64,000 nt of DNA from Kryptolebias marmoratus (lineage: Eukaryota; Chordata; Actinopteri; Cyprinodontiformes; Rivulidae), in the NCBI RefSeq assembly GCF_001649575.2, contig NC_051453.1, positions 14,604,562 through 14,668,561 of the forward strand, given 5' to 3'. Numbering within the stretch: the stretch's first letter is position 1; each line of letters starts with the position of its first letter. The position numbers were made by a program, and so were the translations under genes. The notes beneath the pieces are model-generated. The model made no database searches. It was not told the origin of the DNA and was given only the letters and a program-made list of their open reading frames with translations. Shown piece by piece: positions 35,201 through 48,649 of the stretch.

Positions 35201-36769
35201 TTGGGTGCATGCGATTCTTCCTGTGTTGTTGTTTCCTGACTCTCCGCTCTGTCCAGACGTTTTAGGCTGGCAGCTGTTCCCGCAGACAGCTGCGATGGCT
35301 ATTCATTGTAGCCGAGAGGCAATTAAAAAAAATCAAGCCAATGTTGTGTTTTAGTTTATCCATTGCTATTCCGACACATAATCCCCTCTCTCGTGCGCTC
35401 GTTCTCCGCATGCCAGCTCATTCTCAGGCACATGCTCACAAACAGCCTCATCAGGAATCTTAGTGACCAGTGATGTGAGACAGAATAGAGATCCACTTTT
35501 TTTTTTTTTCCGGCAAACAAAATCCCCAAATTGCAGCGACATGGCAACGTTGGATTCGAGGCATTATTGAGGCCAGGGCCAAGAGGAGCCATGTAATCTC
35601 CAAGACTTACTGGTCCACAGATTTTTTCCATATCTTCTTCAGTGGAGGTATGCGGCCACACAGAGTCTGACTGGCGTCTCTGTGGCATTCGGCAGGGGGG
35701 TTAAATCGAGCTGAGGCCACGCTTTGTGCCACGAGCACTGATGCATTCTTATATGTCCACGCACACGTAAAGACAGGCATTCATACAAGGGCTCACATGC
35801 CCTAGCTGCGCTTCCATCTTCCAAACATATGCACAATACACACGCCGCCCATGTCTCCAGTTGTTCCCTGCTCTTACAGCATGCAGCAGGTGTGAGGTGG
35901 AGCTGGACAAAGCTGCCCCGGGTGCTGCGCGGTCCTTGGAACAGATTTACTATTGTTTCAAATGAGAGTGAACTTTTGGAATTGCTTTGGAGAATTTTCC
36001 GGGATTAAGCCACACACACACACTTTGGCTTCTAACACAGTGTGAGCGAAGAGGCATTTTGGGAATATGATTTAATTAGATTTGGCACGTGTGGTGGATC
36101 AGGTTTCTGTTGGTTGGCATTTATTAAATAAAATGGAGTGACACCTTTTGCCAAACATAATAACTCCTCATTTGTTCTCGTGCTCATCATCAAATATTGC
36201 ACAAATTTTCCTTTTAGTTTGATCTTCGGCAGAGTTAGGGAGAGGAGAAAGGACATTTGATCACAAACTAAGCCTGACATTAAAATCAAATGCAAATGAG
36301 CAGTATTTATGACAAAAAGTGACATAAGAAAACTTTTTTTTTTTCTGAAATCTTCTATTGAGGATTAGCCAAATTATTGTCCTGTTCTAAAAGATTTAAT
36401 TTAGTTTTAATGTTTTAAGTTTTGGTGAATTAGAAGAGCAAATTCAGGTTTATATTCAGTAGAATATAAACCTCAAACTTCAGTAGAATAAGAATGATTT
36501 CATTTGAAAATTTCTATTTTAGGTCAATGATATTTCTGTATACAGCCCTTTATTCCTGACAACGGTGATGTTAATTGCCATTTATTATTTAAGTTTTGCA
36601 CGTTTTATTGCACAAAAACTACATTAGAGTTATGTTGAATGCACAATACATAGAAATATGTGAATACATGTGAGATTCCAACAAAATTAGATGTATTAAA
36701 CTAAACACAAAACCAAAATGAACAACTTTTTAAAGTTTTATTTACTTTTTAAATAAAACTACACACGCC

Positions 36770-37050
36770 ACACTGCCTTGTACACCAAATGTCCAGCAAC
36801 ACTAAATCTTAGCTCAGTATGTGTAAAACTGACTGAGTTACTGCCATTTTTTTGTTTGGTTGCTGTTTTGGTGATTGCTAAGGTTGATTAGCTGTGGTTC
36901 CCATCTTGAATTGGTTGGACTTTAAAAGTTAATCAGTTGAAGATGCGCAGCCAAAGATTACTTTCTGCAAGTTTCATTAAAATCCAAATGAAGACATGTA
37001 TAGACGCTCAGACGCACAAACTCACACAAGTAACATTGCCCACCTTTTAT
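36770..37050 (-). repeat. Dispersed repeat family A, copy 3
   Basis: On the plus strand the reverse complement order is seen: TTAGCTCAGTATGTGTAAAACT, GACTGAGTTACTGCC, CCATCTTGAATTGGTTGGACTT, AAAAGTTAATCAGTTG and CATTAAAATCCAAATGAAGAC. The hairpin-CTAG end is not preserved. Confidence 0.65.
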
Positions 37051-38924
37051 GGTGGCAGGTGACGAAAAGCCTTTGTAGATACACACAGATGCTACACAGT
37101 AAAGTAAATTTTGGAACAATAACATGATATCTGAACCAAACATATAATAAAATTAGGCACACAGATACACAAAGAGTAATTAACATGGACTTCTGTCAAT
37201 AGAAAGTCCTCCATTTACTTTTGGATGTAGTTATGGTTGTGAAGAACTTGAGTGTGCAGCACCTTGTGAAAAGATTTAAGAACTAAATCACTGGCAACTT
37301 AAATGCATCTTAGGCGGCTAAATGCAACCTTGTTGGCAATCATGTCATCATTGGTCAAATAATTAAATCTCCCTTACCATGTTCAAATCTATCACCAAGA
37401 ACCAATAAAGACTCATTCTGGCTGATTTTTTAAGTCATAGTGAGATTGTCATCCAATGTAAAAGGGGCTTAAAAAATAAAATTGTGGTTGTGGTGGTTTA
37501 TTTCATACATCTTTGAATATAAAAACAAACAATAAGGAAAAATACAACACCCTGCTTGTTTATTCTTTTATTCGTTTGCCCTTCTGTGTATTTTTCTTGG
37601 CAAACACTACCATTTGGTCATTTCAGAGCTGAATTGACCCTTTGCCAAAAAGATGAAGTTTATTTTTAATGGACGGCTCAGAGACAGACAGACAGACGGA
37701 CCATTATGCACACTGAATGAAAAGCTTTAACCAGCTGTGGGCTGAATAGTTTTAAAGTCTCAGAAGACGGGAAGTATGGACCATATGATATTGAGATTTC
37801 TGACTTCCTTTCGAGTTTTGTCTAATGGTTGCTGGAAATAAAGAGACCGTCGTTTTTCCTGCCCCGGTCTCCTTCCCCTCCCTGTGGTCGCCACATGTGT
37901 GTTGCAGCATCCAAACATCTCCAAAGAACTTCAGTCAGAAAGCTGTTACAATGTCACAATTTTACAATTCTGCAAATATTGTCAAGTGGACTCTTGAATA
38001 AAACTAATTATTACGGTTTGTGCATCCACCGTCAAACTGAACCATCTTCTCGCCTTCCTTGTTCTTTTCCCTCATCTCCCCTGGCTCCCACCTCACCTTC
38101 TTTGTCTTCTCCCTGCTCCTCATCTCTCTTCTCCCTGTCCTTGAGCATTACAGAGTAATAGTGAGCAGCTCGGAGGGCTTTTGTAATTGCTGGGGCTCAC
38201 GTACTGTGAAAAGTCAGGGCAGGGGCCAGGAGCTTCAAAGCCAGACTGATCATTCCTCAATCTCCTTCCACTGATGGAACTGAGAGGGGCGGGAGGGAGA
38301 CAAATACAGATGGACAAACAAACCAGGGGAAGTCAAAACCGAAGCAGATGTGGGGACAGCAGGAGATGGACACACAGACAGACAGGAGGGTAAGAGCCGA
38401 GGAAAGTCAACAGAAAGGGTTCCACTTCTCTTCGTTCTCCTCCTCTCTTCCAGCTCTTGGTAATATTCTCCTGGCAGAAAGAGCAGGGTTAGCAGTAGGG
38501 ATGAAAAGAAGAAGAAATAAAAATAAGAAAAGTATAAGAAAAGAAAAAAGCTGAGATGACATCACAGATTATTAAGGTGGGGGTGGGTCTAATGAGGGGC
38601 CTGGTTTTGACTGAAAAGAGCAGGAAACTGCGGCGGAGAGGCAATTTGAGAAGCTGAGGCCTAAATTCTGCAGCTGTGCACTCGCTTTGCCTCGTCCGGC
38701 TCCACAGCTGCACAGCTGACAAGTATTTTACCCATGACCTCTCCTCTACTTCTCAGTCCAGTTGACTGAAGTGGTAAAAATAGTAAGAATTGTGAATCTG
38801 CACAAGCTTTTATATCAATTCTTTTCAGCTGATGTCTTTGTGTTTGCATAAAAGTGGGACTAAATGTGTCAAATGTTCCTGAAAGCCTGAGAAATAATGT
38901 TTTTGCTTGTTTCTGTGTGCCAAT

Positions 38925-39280
38925 GTTTGTATGTGTGTGTGTTCGTTTGTCTGTACCGTTTGCAGAATAGCTCATAAATCACCGAACAGGTGTTTAGGAA
39001 ACTTTCAGAAGGTAATCATTAGGTTGACATCTACAACTCAACCTGATTCAAGATGGCCACCACGGCAAGATATTGAGCTAAAATTTGGTGTGGTAGTAGC
39101 TGACAGTGATTCAAAACACATACTGCAAACAGATGCCGCGGAATATTGCAATATCATGCAAGATTGTGCATAATGTTATTTTAAGGTTTGACCAAAATAG
39201 CTAGAACTTTTTCATTTCTTTACTCAAGATGATTTTGGTCTATAATCTTAGCATAAAAGGATTCCTTCAAGGAATGCTAG
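38925..39280 (+). repeat. Dispersed repeat family A, copy 4 (good 3' end)
   Basis: TG tract, GTCTGTACCGTTTGCAGAAT, AACCTGATTCAAGATGGCCA and GATATTGAGCTAAAATTTGG are in order. It ends ATTCCTTCAAGGAATGCTAG at 39280, a 5-bp hairpin directly followed by GCTAG. Confidence 0.75.
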
Positions 39281-39692
39281 ACTTTTGAATGCTTAATGTT
39301 AGTGTTTTGAGTCAAAAGAGAAGCATATGTCTTAGTGATATCCCGTGGTTCCCTGTGGAGATTTTCTAACAAGGAAAAAATGTTGTCATCGCAGCAGATG
39401 TTGCACAAAGATCTGCACGACAAGGTGAGATTTTACAAGAGGTTTTTGGATGAAAAATATAACCAGTATTGAGGGGAAAAAAAAAAACCCAACTCATTAC
39501 AACGCGGAGGATGGTTTTTGTCGTGTTGAAAGTTGCTTCCCCCTTTGAAGGCCCGCGTTGCAATTATTTTAGCAGACGCCTCAATTACATCCCACCGACA
39601 CCCTTAAAGTCAGAGAGGTGCTCAGGAATGCTGCTTTCTGTGGGACAACCGCCAAGTATCACTACACAGCACCGTTAGTTCCTCGTGGCCCA

Positions 39693-39703
39693 CAGAGAGA
39701 GCG

Positions 39704-39747
<44 letters not shown>
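39693..39747. repeat. GA microsatellite
   Basis: About 55 bp of almost pure GA, with two GC interruptions near the start. It opens spurious Ser/Leu and Arg/Glu frames on both strands. Confidence 0.95.
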
Positions 39748-39750
<3 letters not shown>

Positions 39751-40005
39751 GGGGGTGGTGATCATCAGTATGTTTGCAGACCAAACCAGGAAAAAAGAAG
39801 GAAGAGGTGGAGAAGAGGGTGGAGGAGGGGGTGCAGGGTAATATGTGGCACCACTCTGAGAGCTGAGCCCTCCGCCACAGCACTTTTGTTGCCAGATCAC
39901 AACCAGATGTGCCAAGTGTGTCCAAACAGGAATGACTGTGTGAAGGCAATTTTCAGCAATTTGTCAGACTTTAGAGAAGCCCCCCCCTTCCCCCCTTCAC
40001 CCACC

Positions 40006-40076
40006 NNNNNNNNNNNNNNNNNNNNNNNNNNNNNNNNNNNNNNNNNNNNNNNNNNNNNNNNNNNNNNNNNNNNNNN
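40006..40076. other. Assembly gap (71 N)
   Basis: A run of N flanked on both sides by the same CCTTCACCCACC, next to C-rich and AC/CT microsatellite sequence. The duplicate edges suggest an unresolved or falsely split tandem repeat. A further single N is at 40657. Confidence 0.99.
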
Positions 40077-41419
40077 CCTTCACCCACCCCCACCCTATAC
40101 ACACACACACACACACACTCTCTCTCTCTCCTGTGTCTCCTGAAAGACAAATACAAACTTTAGAAGGAGCGGCGCAATTACTTCAGACGGGCTCCCACCA
40201 AGGCCGCTGTGCACACTAACGCCTCTAGCGCAGTCGCGATGAGAGATATACATACGGTGTAACGTCTGAGCAGCAAAAGCAGCAAGACGGGGCACGCAGC
40301 GCTGACAAATACACCACCCACCTAACTTTCACGCATCAGCATTGCTGAATCCACCAATCGGATTTGAACGTAGGTTCATTTGTTCCCCGCTTGCAGAGTC
40401 CAAATCCCCTGACAACACTCACACACCCTAAATCCATCATCCTCGCTCTCTGTGGAAAACCAAAACAAAGTGGGAGATAGAAAAAAAAACAAGGTTGTTA
40501 ATCTTTCTGTAGGCACGCCGTAAATTACAGATTCACTCACCAAGGTTATGCAAGCATCTTCTCTAAAGAGCTCAGCCTCCATCTTCCTGCGTGTAAAGGC
40601 CTTTCTCACAGGAAATTGAGGGCAGTGTCTCGTCTTGACAGCAATGTCTCATCTCANAGGGTGAGGAAGGTGGGGGGAGAGGCGTTTGGGCTGAGTGGTG
40701 GAGAGGTAAAAAAGAGCAGCCAGAGCACTTCCTTTGTCTCCATCGCCAGTAAACCTGCACAAACACTGCAATTCCCCGAGCAGGATCCCAGCTTCCCCCT
40801 GGGGTGCTGCTCCGTCGTTTTGCCCCCTTTCAACATCTTCAGATGCGCCCCACCCTCACATGCCACTGCATGCAGGTCTGCTGATGGAGGCAAGGAGGCT
40901 TGATCTGAAGCACAACCAGTTTTTTTTTTTTTGTTGTTGTTTTTTTGTTTGTTTTTTTCCTCAAAATTTGTGTCCCAAAGATTTAGATGCCGAGCACAAC
41001 ACAGTTTAGGAGGTAGCTGGAAATGTGTGACACATGAATTCTTGCTTATTTTGCCATGGAGGTTTCTTTTTTTTTTTAATGAATCCCACCCACCTAGTCA
41101 TAACTCTCTCGCTTTCCTTGAATCACACTCTTGGAAGGCAACAAGTCTGTGCCCTGGGACCAATGAAAGAGACAATTGTGGGAAGGTTTGCATAACGATT
41201 ATGTCAGTCATGTGTCTTGTTACTCCCTGTGAGAGCTCAAATTCACCACTAATGCCTATTTCAATTTGTTGCCTCATTGCTCTGGAATCCAGCATAAATT
41301 GCAGCTGTTGTTCGTCTTCTGCTCAGCATAAAGTCTGTCTTGTTTGGAAATATAATAAGCGTTTACCATATTTATTGTCCGCTGCAGAAAGGCGAAAACC
41401 AATAAATGTGTTTTAGCCC

Positions 41420-42018
41420 GCGTCTGTGTAGGTGTGCGTGTGTTTGTGTGCATGTCTGTTAGCAAAATGTCTCATGAACCACTGGACAGTTTTTAATGAA
41501 GATGTGCTAAAAACGAATCACTGGATGCACATCTAAAAAAGATTAACTTTTGGAGTCAGCCTGAGTCAAGATGGTTGCCAAGGCCAACTGACCTTAAAAA
41601 TACACAAAAATTACAATACCTCAGTCAGTTTTAGAGATATTCACTTAAGGTTTGGTGTGGTAGTAGTTGAGAGTCATCCCCAACTCATACGCCAAGTGCT
41701 ACTCATTGTGTAAGATCTTTGCTTGAAACTTTAACATTAACGGTTGGAGTCTGTTAGTTTGTTAGCAATATCTCACAAAAATTGCTGTAACTCAGTCAGT
41801 TTACCAGATATTGAGCTAAAATTTGATGTGGCAGTAACTGAGAGTTGTTCAGCACACACAATCTAAACGTTTCAGTTTACTAAATTGCATGGGGCAATGT
41901 TAATAATTTTATTTTTAAGGTTTTACCAAAACAGCTACAACTCCATTATTTCCTCAACACAAGATGATCTTGGTCTAAAACTCAGCGGGAGCTATGCATC
42001 TCTTCAAGCAGTGCTAAG
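41420..42018 (+). repeat. Dispersed repeat family A, copy 5 with internal duplication
   Basis: Typical blocks are GTCTGTTAGCAAAATGTCTC, GTCAAGATGGTTGCC and ACAATACCTCAGTCAGTTTT. The CTCAGTCAGTTT plus GATATT segment occurs twice (about 41620 and 41795), which makes this the longest copy. The end TCTTCAAGCAGTGCTAAGG is diverged. Confidence 0.7.
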
Positions 42019-42640
42019 GCCTTTAATTATTTTTTGGGGTTTTTTTTGTCTTACCTAAACAAGAAACTCCAGTAAAATCATTCAGTATTTTTTCATTTTA
42101 TATGTAGAATGGCTAAATCCTATAAGTAGGTTTGTGTTACGAAATGAGAGGACAAAAACTTGATGTAAGACCCGAAGAACTTGGATAGGAAGTTAGTTTG
42201 CACAAAGATGTGTTTAAACCTGAGTCCGTTCCAGCCAATAAAAGTGTAAAGTCGTGGGTTTTCCCTCCTCGGGGTGTGTGTCTACCATTACAGCTGAAAG
42301 ATGGGCAGCAGCATTGGTGTTTCCTCCGTTTGGAATCTGTGTGGGTGTGAGAGTGGCTGCACATGAGCATGCTGCACTTTTTTTATTTTTTTCTTCTGAG
42401 AAAGGTGTTTTATTCTTCAGCTGCATGTGTTGCTGTGCTCGTGCAAGAGACTCGGGCGTGCTGTGCGTCCGCATGTTCATTTCCCTGTGTTAGGAAGGGA
42501 CTTTTTGTGCTCGCGTGTGCGTCGACCAGATACAAGCATGGAATATTTAAAATAAAAGCCTGAACTCAGCTTGTGTGTTAACAGTATGCATGATCTGGCG
42601 ACTGCAGCAGAATATGTTCGTTCAAGGAGTGCGAGTTCTT

Positions 42641-42665
42641 GTGAGTGTGTGTGTGTGTGTGTGTG
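42641..42665. repeat. TG microsatellite
   Basis: About twelve TG units followed by AT-rich tatatgttatatatgtg. The surrounding 42.1-42.8 kb is TG-enriched but has no gene. Confidence 0.9.
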
Positions 42666-43552
42666 TTAACATATATGTTATATATGTGTAGGTTGGTGTC
42701 ATAAACATACATGTTGTTTTATGTTTGCCAATTATGTAGGCATTCACAACATGCTCTTGCAGTGTTCGTACAGTTTGATGTGTGTGTGTAAAAGTATGTT
42801 CAGGGAACGTTCATTACTCTTTGTGGTGTGTGATTGTGTACAGAGAGCCGGAGCAGCTGCCGGACACCACCTGTGGCTCAGCCTTCCCACAGGCCTGTTG
42901 TGTCACCAAATAGTCCCTCTGGGCTCACAGGGACTCAGGCCGCGGATGTCAAAAATGGTGGAGCGAACACATCGCCTTCACAGACTGGACAGATCCGAGT
43001 GTTCGGTGTCAGAAAACATGTCCGTTTGAACATCGGTGTAGGAGAAATTAGCTTCTGGGTGATGTAAAAGAAGAAAAACTGGCTAGTTGGAGCTTTATTT
43101 TGTAATTAAAATGCCTTGCAACCCTTCAAGAAAAGCAATCACCTTCATGCTCAATTTGTTTGAGCTCAGAACATGTGTTGGGGTTCAGTCTGAACTACTA
43201 CCACTCCAAACACACACACCCCAAACACTGTCTGCTTTCTGCTTTTGGCCTTGGGCAATAACTGCTGACAGTGGAAGCCAAAGAATCAGTCACACGCTAA
43301 TGGATACAGCCTGACCTGCAGTCAAGAATTGGACAGATATTGTCAAATAGATTTATTAGATGAAACAAATGACCTTTTTGTTGAGGCTGAGAAATATATA
43401 TGTTACAAGATATATTCCAAAATGGACAAAGCAGACAAGGAATCTGTAGAAATAAACATTTTATTAGGCTGGTTTGAAAATTGTTGTCTTTTTGTTGTTG
43501 TCTGTAAAAGGATATGCAAGTGTTACTTCATACTTTACATAGTTTTTATAAT

Positions 43553-43935
43553 CTTGGTGGTGGGTGGTCGTGTAATTGCCTTTGGTTGCATGTGTGCATG
43601 TGAAAGTTTGTCTGTCTTTAAGCAAAATATCTCACGAACCACTTGACAGATCTTAATGAAACTAAGAAAGTAATTGTTGGATGTACTTCTAAAACTCATT
43701 GAGTTCTGGAGTCAATAAAATTCATGACGGTTGCCGCAGCCAGCAGACCTTAGCAAACACAAAAATGGCTCTAACTCAGTCAGTCGTACAGATATTAAGC
43801 TGAAATCTGGTGTGGTGGTAGCTGAGAGTCATCCTCAACACATACTCTGACAGCTACCAAATCACATGAGAACTTTGTTTAAACTTTGGCGATCAAGGTG
43901 GCGTATGGCACATGAATTCCTCCAAGGAATACTAG
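43553..43935 (+). repeat. Dispersed repeat family A, copy 6
   Basis: It begins near TTGGTGGTGGGTGGTCGTGT, then AAGCAAAATATCTCACGAAC, AACTCAGTCAGTCGTACAGAT and GGTGTGGTGGTAGCTGAGAG. It ends ATTCCTCCAAGGAATACTAG at 43935, again a hairpin plus CTAG. Confidence 0.75.
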
Positions 43936-44007
43936 TTTTATTAAAAATGTTTTGTTCTTTTCACATTTTTGGTTCTGGACTGCCATCTAACTCTGACTAG
44001 AATTTTT

Positions 44008-44200
44008 TAAAGGGATAGTTCAGACATTTAGAAACAAACATAAACAATAGCTTACCTGCTGTAGATGGCAGATGTAAAAATTTCACTTCTTTTTCCTCCC
44101 AAACACATTTGTAACCACGAGAGAAGGAAACCGGTAAACCAGAAATGATAATCGTTTTATCAGCAGTCAGAAAATGTTAATCCTTCAGTTATTCAGTTAT
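44008..44200 (+). repeat. Dispersed repeat family B copy
   Basis: It begins TTAAAGGGATAGTTCAGA and includes GCTTACCTGCTGTAGATGGC, then AGAAGGAAACCGGTAAACCAG. The ttacctgytgtagat block is shared with 63460-63480. The end is not defined. Confidence 0.5.
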
Positions 44201-47200
44201 TTACCTTAATTTTTCTGATTTCAAATAAACGTAATTTGGTAAGAAGAGAAAAGAAACAACCAAGAATCTAAGCTTCCATGCTGAAAAGCTAAACTGATTG
44301 ACCAACATTTGCTTCTCCAGAGGAACACTCCTGATTGTGTGCCTTATCTGTGTTTTCTCTTACAATAGCTTGTACTGTCTCCATTTGGCAAACAGATAAG
44401 AATAAGAGCACTGTGATAAACACATTTGTTAAATAGAAAACATTAACTTAGCTTAGTGAATCATCCATTTGTAAGTATATTATAGGCTGATTTTGGCCAA
44501 AAATAAAGACTATTATCGGGAGAATGTGGTGATCTCCTAGTTAATGTCAAAAACTGAATCTCCTAAAATATAAACAACTAAGTAAATTCAAAATATGCCA
44601 TTACAAACAAAAAAACAGTAAAAAAGTATCTAATGCACTTTTTTTATTCTGCATGAATCATGACATTACACATTCCTGATTTCCATCAACATTTGTCATT
44701 TTTCCTATGCTGAAATGGCAGACGGGTTTTTAGGGTGTATGTGTTAGTCATTTGGAAACTTCATTGTGGGGGTTATTGGTGTCACATCCCACAATGCACT
44801 GCTGAATTCCTTTAACATGTGGTGAGTCAGGAAAGGGGTGGTTGACCTATGCCTTCCCATGAGCCCCTTGGGAACAGCTTTGTGAGGTTGCTCCAGAAAT
44901 CTAGGATCAGTGCTCAAGCCGCTGTGCCGGTTTGTGACTGGAATTGTAATTATGTTATTCTCCTGAATGCTTCTTCTTCTCACTTTTTTTTCTTTCTCAC
45001 GGCACAGTTTCTTATTTGTGCGTCTTTCTTCTTTTTTTTTTTCTCCTGTTCTGTGTCTGTTTTAGTCTTCTTAATATTCAGCCCAAGACGGACTCTGCAC
45101 ATGCAATCCATTAGGCTTGGTGGAAAAAGGAGAAAGTACAGGAAGCTGAGGGTGAAACGTGTTGCTCCGCTTTCTCCTGTTTCCTGTATAAGCACAGTTC
45201 TGCTCTCTTCAAAACTGTGACAGAGATTTTGTATTTTTTTTTTTTTATTCACCATGTTGTAGGAGAAAAATCCAATTAGAAACTCATATTAAAACCTTGT
45301 GAAAACTATACAGTTTCCATAAAATGATTAAATGTGTTTCATCAGGAATTGGGTAAATGTCCAGCAAATTACTTAAGCACAGATTTATACAATATATATA
45401 TGTACTAATACTATGTGTTCCACTAAATGAAGCATGGGATAAAAAGGCTGTTTTTTACTCTTATGAATATGTTTACTCGTCATGTTAGAGTTATAATTTT
45501 ACAAACCACACATACTTTTAATTCAAACAATAAATCTTACAGATTTAATTAGTTATTAAGACATGTAGTAACAAATCAACTGAAAAAAAAGAAAAAAAAA
45601 TCTTACCCAACATATTGTGAGACATTAAGCTAATGGTTCTGCCTCCTTGTGGGTGTGCTTGTTTATACACTTCTGACTTATACTGACTTGTTCAAATGAT
45701 CTAAGATAGGGTTTTGTGAAGTCCTAATGAACAGTCAGTATCTTACCTACAGTGGACGGGTAAGACAGTCCTTAGAATGATTTCAGTTTGAAGAATCATG
45801 GACAGGTTCTCGTGAAGCACTCAAACTATTCGCTACTCTTATCACAGCCAGTTCAGGAACCGTTCTCTTCCTCTGAGAATAGCTCCAATAATATAACAAC
45901 TTGTGATTCTCTAGTTATCTTTATAGCAGTTACAAGACACAACATTACAGTCTTAAACAGACACTGTCTTCACAAATAGGTTTTTTTCATAACATTGGTA
46001 GATTTCTGACTCCCAGAAAGAACACTGAGACACTATGGCATTGACTAGCAAAAACCTTGAACTTTAAGAACACTTATATAATCATCCCTGTCATCATTAA
46101 ATGGCAAATTTAAAAAAATACAGATGTCATTGTTTGTATATGGGCACAAACATGATGATAAGGGAAAAATATGCATTCCAACTACTGTGTGCAAACATCA
46201 TTAGTGTATGCTCCTTTGCATGAAGGCAAAAACATATCTGCCTATAGCTGTTGTTTCATTCTGCTGGGGGGAAAAAAATCCTCCACAGATTCCTTCATGT
46301 ACAACTGTGTTTGATTAGCTGAGGGCTAGGACAAACCCTAGTGGCAAAATTGTAACAGACTACATGGTAGGGAAATGTAAAAATTATTTGTTAGACCATA
46401 TCTATCTTAACTTCTTTTGGGTTGCTGGCCACTAACTATGGGCCTCTTCCTAAAAGTTCATATAAATCAATTTTAAACCTTTTTTTTTTTCTTTCCATAT
46501 TTAGAAAGAGCAAAGTTTTTCAGCCCGACTGTCTTTTGTGACACACAAAACAAAACACTCGGTAGTCCTGAAGTCTCTCCTTGTTTATACTGTAGATAAC
46601 GCTCTGACAAATACATACCAAAACATATTTATTTGGAATCTGTTTAAAAGGATGTTGATTGTGAAAACACCCTCTTTTGCATCAGGTGCATAAATCAAAA
46701 CCAGCCAATCCTTAATTAGTGGAAAATCTTCTATCAAAGGGAATTGTTAACAGACTCAAGGGTCCCATAGATGTCACTGAGCCCTTAAGGCGTAAGGAGG
46801 TCTACAAAGGGGGTTTGGGTCAGGGTCATGAGAGGCATGTGTCCTGATGGTTTTATTGTGGCAGTGAAAGGAGCAGTGTTTTGGCGATGAGCAGCGCCCA
46901 AGCGTTTGCCTGATGGTGAAGACCATGGTGGGGAAATGGTGGAGAGGCTGGGAGTAGCTGGGGCAGAGATGGGGAGACAGCTGTGCAGGGGTGAATAGGA
47001 GGTTCCTTTGTGACCTGCTAACAAAAAAAAATCAAAAAAAAATCTGTGACCAATTATTTGTGTCTGTCTCAAAAGGGGGAATTCTTGAACACTTTGGGTG
47101 GGTTCGGATGCACGAGGCGCAGTTGTGAGAAAGACTGGAAGACTGGGAGCACTCACGGTGGTTTTGTTGGTTTCAAATGCTGTCTCTCTTTTTGGTAAAA

Positions 47201-47619
47201 GTTTGAACTATTCTAGAAGAACTGCAGCAAAACACATCTCGCCAATATGAGGTTCAGTCTCATTTTTGCGCAAAAATGAGACCAAATATTCAGGGAAAAA
47301 TGACACCGAATTCAGCAGAAGCATCAAAAGAGACGCTTGGGAAAAGTGGTGTTCTGTACCTCCTGTTTGCCTGTATGAACAGGAAGATAACAATTTGTCC
47401 TGCAATTGCCGAAATACGCCTATCTGTGCCTCAACCCCACCCCGCAGAGAGAGGTTCCTATTTGTGTGGTTAGGTTTCCAGCTATGTGAAAAGTGTGTCC
47501 TACGGAGAGAAGAGGAAAGTGGCTGAGTGAGGAGGGGAGGTCGGGCCATGAATGGCTTGTAAGCCATGTGCTACACATTAAAAGGCTAATTACAGTTTTA
47601 AAAAGCCCCATGTTTACCG

Positions 47620-47830
47620 CTAAGAACAGACTTGTTAGGTGTATTTTACTGTCTCCCCTGAAATTATTCATCCTTGACAAGTTCAATTAACATTATCATA
47701 ATTACGAATGTGATTGCTGCTTAATCGCTCCAACCTCTGTTTCGACGGTTTTAAGTATCTGCAGCAGAAGTCAATAAGGCTTAACTGCGCTTCTCTGACC
47801 ATTCATCACGGGACAGGATGCAGGATACGG
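47620..47830. promoter_or_regulatory. Candidate conserved non-coding element
   Basis: It has repeat-free mixed sequence with clustered TAAT/ATTA cores (GAAATTATTCATCC, TTCAATTAACATTATCATAA, GATTGCTGCTTAATCG). It lies between repeats in the gene-poor flank. The call is from texture only. Confidence 0.25.
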
Positions 47831-48649
47831 GATAGTTGGCTTCATCTAACGGCGAAGAAAAGCTAACAGTAGGTTAACACATGGTGCAAAGGTTTCCGAT
47901 TCTTTTGTTGCTGCCTTCAGAGTTAAATTCGAAGCAGCGTTGTGGTGTTTTTGTAGTCAGAGGATAAAGGCATGTTGCGAACTCTCTCCCGGCCCGTTGT
48001 GTTATTGTATAGGTGTAGAATAGCTCTGCTGCTGCTGACCCTGTGGCCACCTCCTCTCTCCAATCCCACATGGATGCCAACAGCAGTCACTCCAGTTGAT
48101 CTCCACCTGTCAAAGCAAAGCTAAAGGCTTGCAGCTTGAGGAAGGCAAAGCAAAACAAGAGCAGGAGAACAAACAAACCAACAAGTTTTAACTTGGAAGG
48201 GATTGCCAGAAAAAATGGATTTGCTTCTTCTTTTTTTTTTTCTTTTTTTTTTTTACTAAGTTAAGAAACAGAAAAGCTTTTCTGCATTAATATGGTTATG
48301 TACTGTGGCTTCAGTGCTTCAACCACAATTTTCAGATTTTGTCGTTCTCACAGAAACAATTGTTGGGATTTAATACCACAGTTGCTTCTTGTAGCAGCTA
48401 AAGAGGATCAATTCACAGCGCAAAGACAAATTTGTTTTGTTGCAATTACATGATGAGGCAGAAAATGTATATGTATTTTTTGTAGACTGCGGCTAAGTCT
48501 CTGACTCGTTCAGTTACTTTCTCGCAAAAGAAATCTCACTCCGACTGATCCAACAATTACAATCCTAAAATTAAACCAGCATTCCCGGAAGAAATGGAAC
48601 TCTTTGACCTCATTGCTGGACAAATCTTTAATCAAAGAACTCGTTGAAT

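Larger units (their letters stand above)
29421..38900. other. Gene-free flank upstream of rgm
   Basis: No coding exon is recognised. A long purine-rich tract at about 31290-31450 opens spurious minus-strand frames. A GATA-type inverted repeat lies at 32199-32216 and an AC microsatellite at 33986-34004. A minus-strand copy of the dispersed family lies at about 36770-37050. The 30300-30660 block is more GC- and CpG-rich than its surroundings but matches nothing I know. Confidence 0.6.

Noticed and set aside
39685..40143. 152-residue plus-strand ORF
   Set aside because: It is translated GA repeat and crosses an assembly gap.
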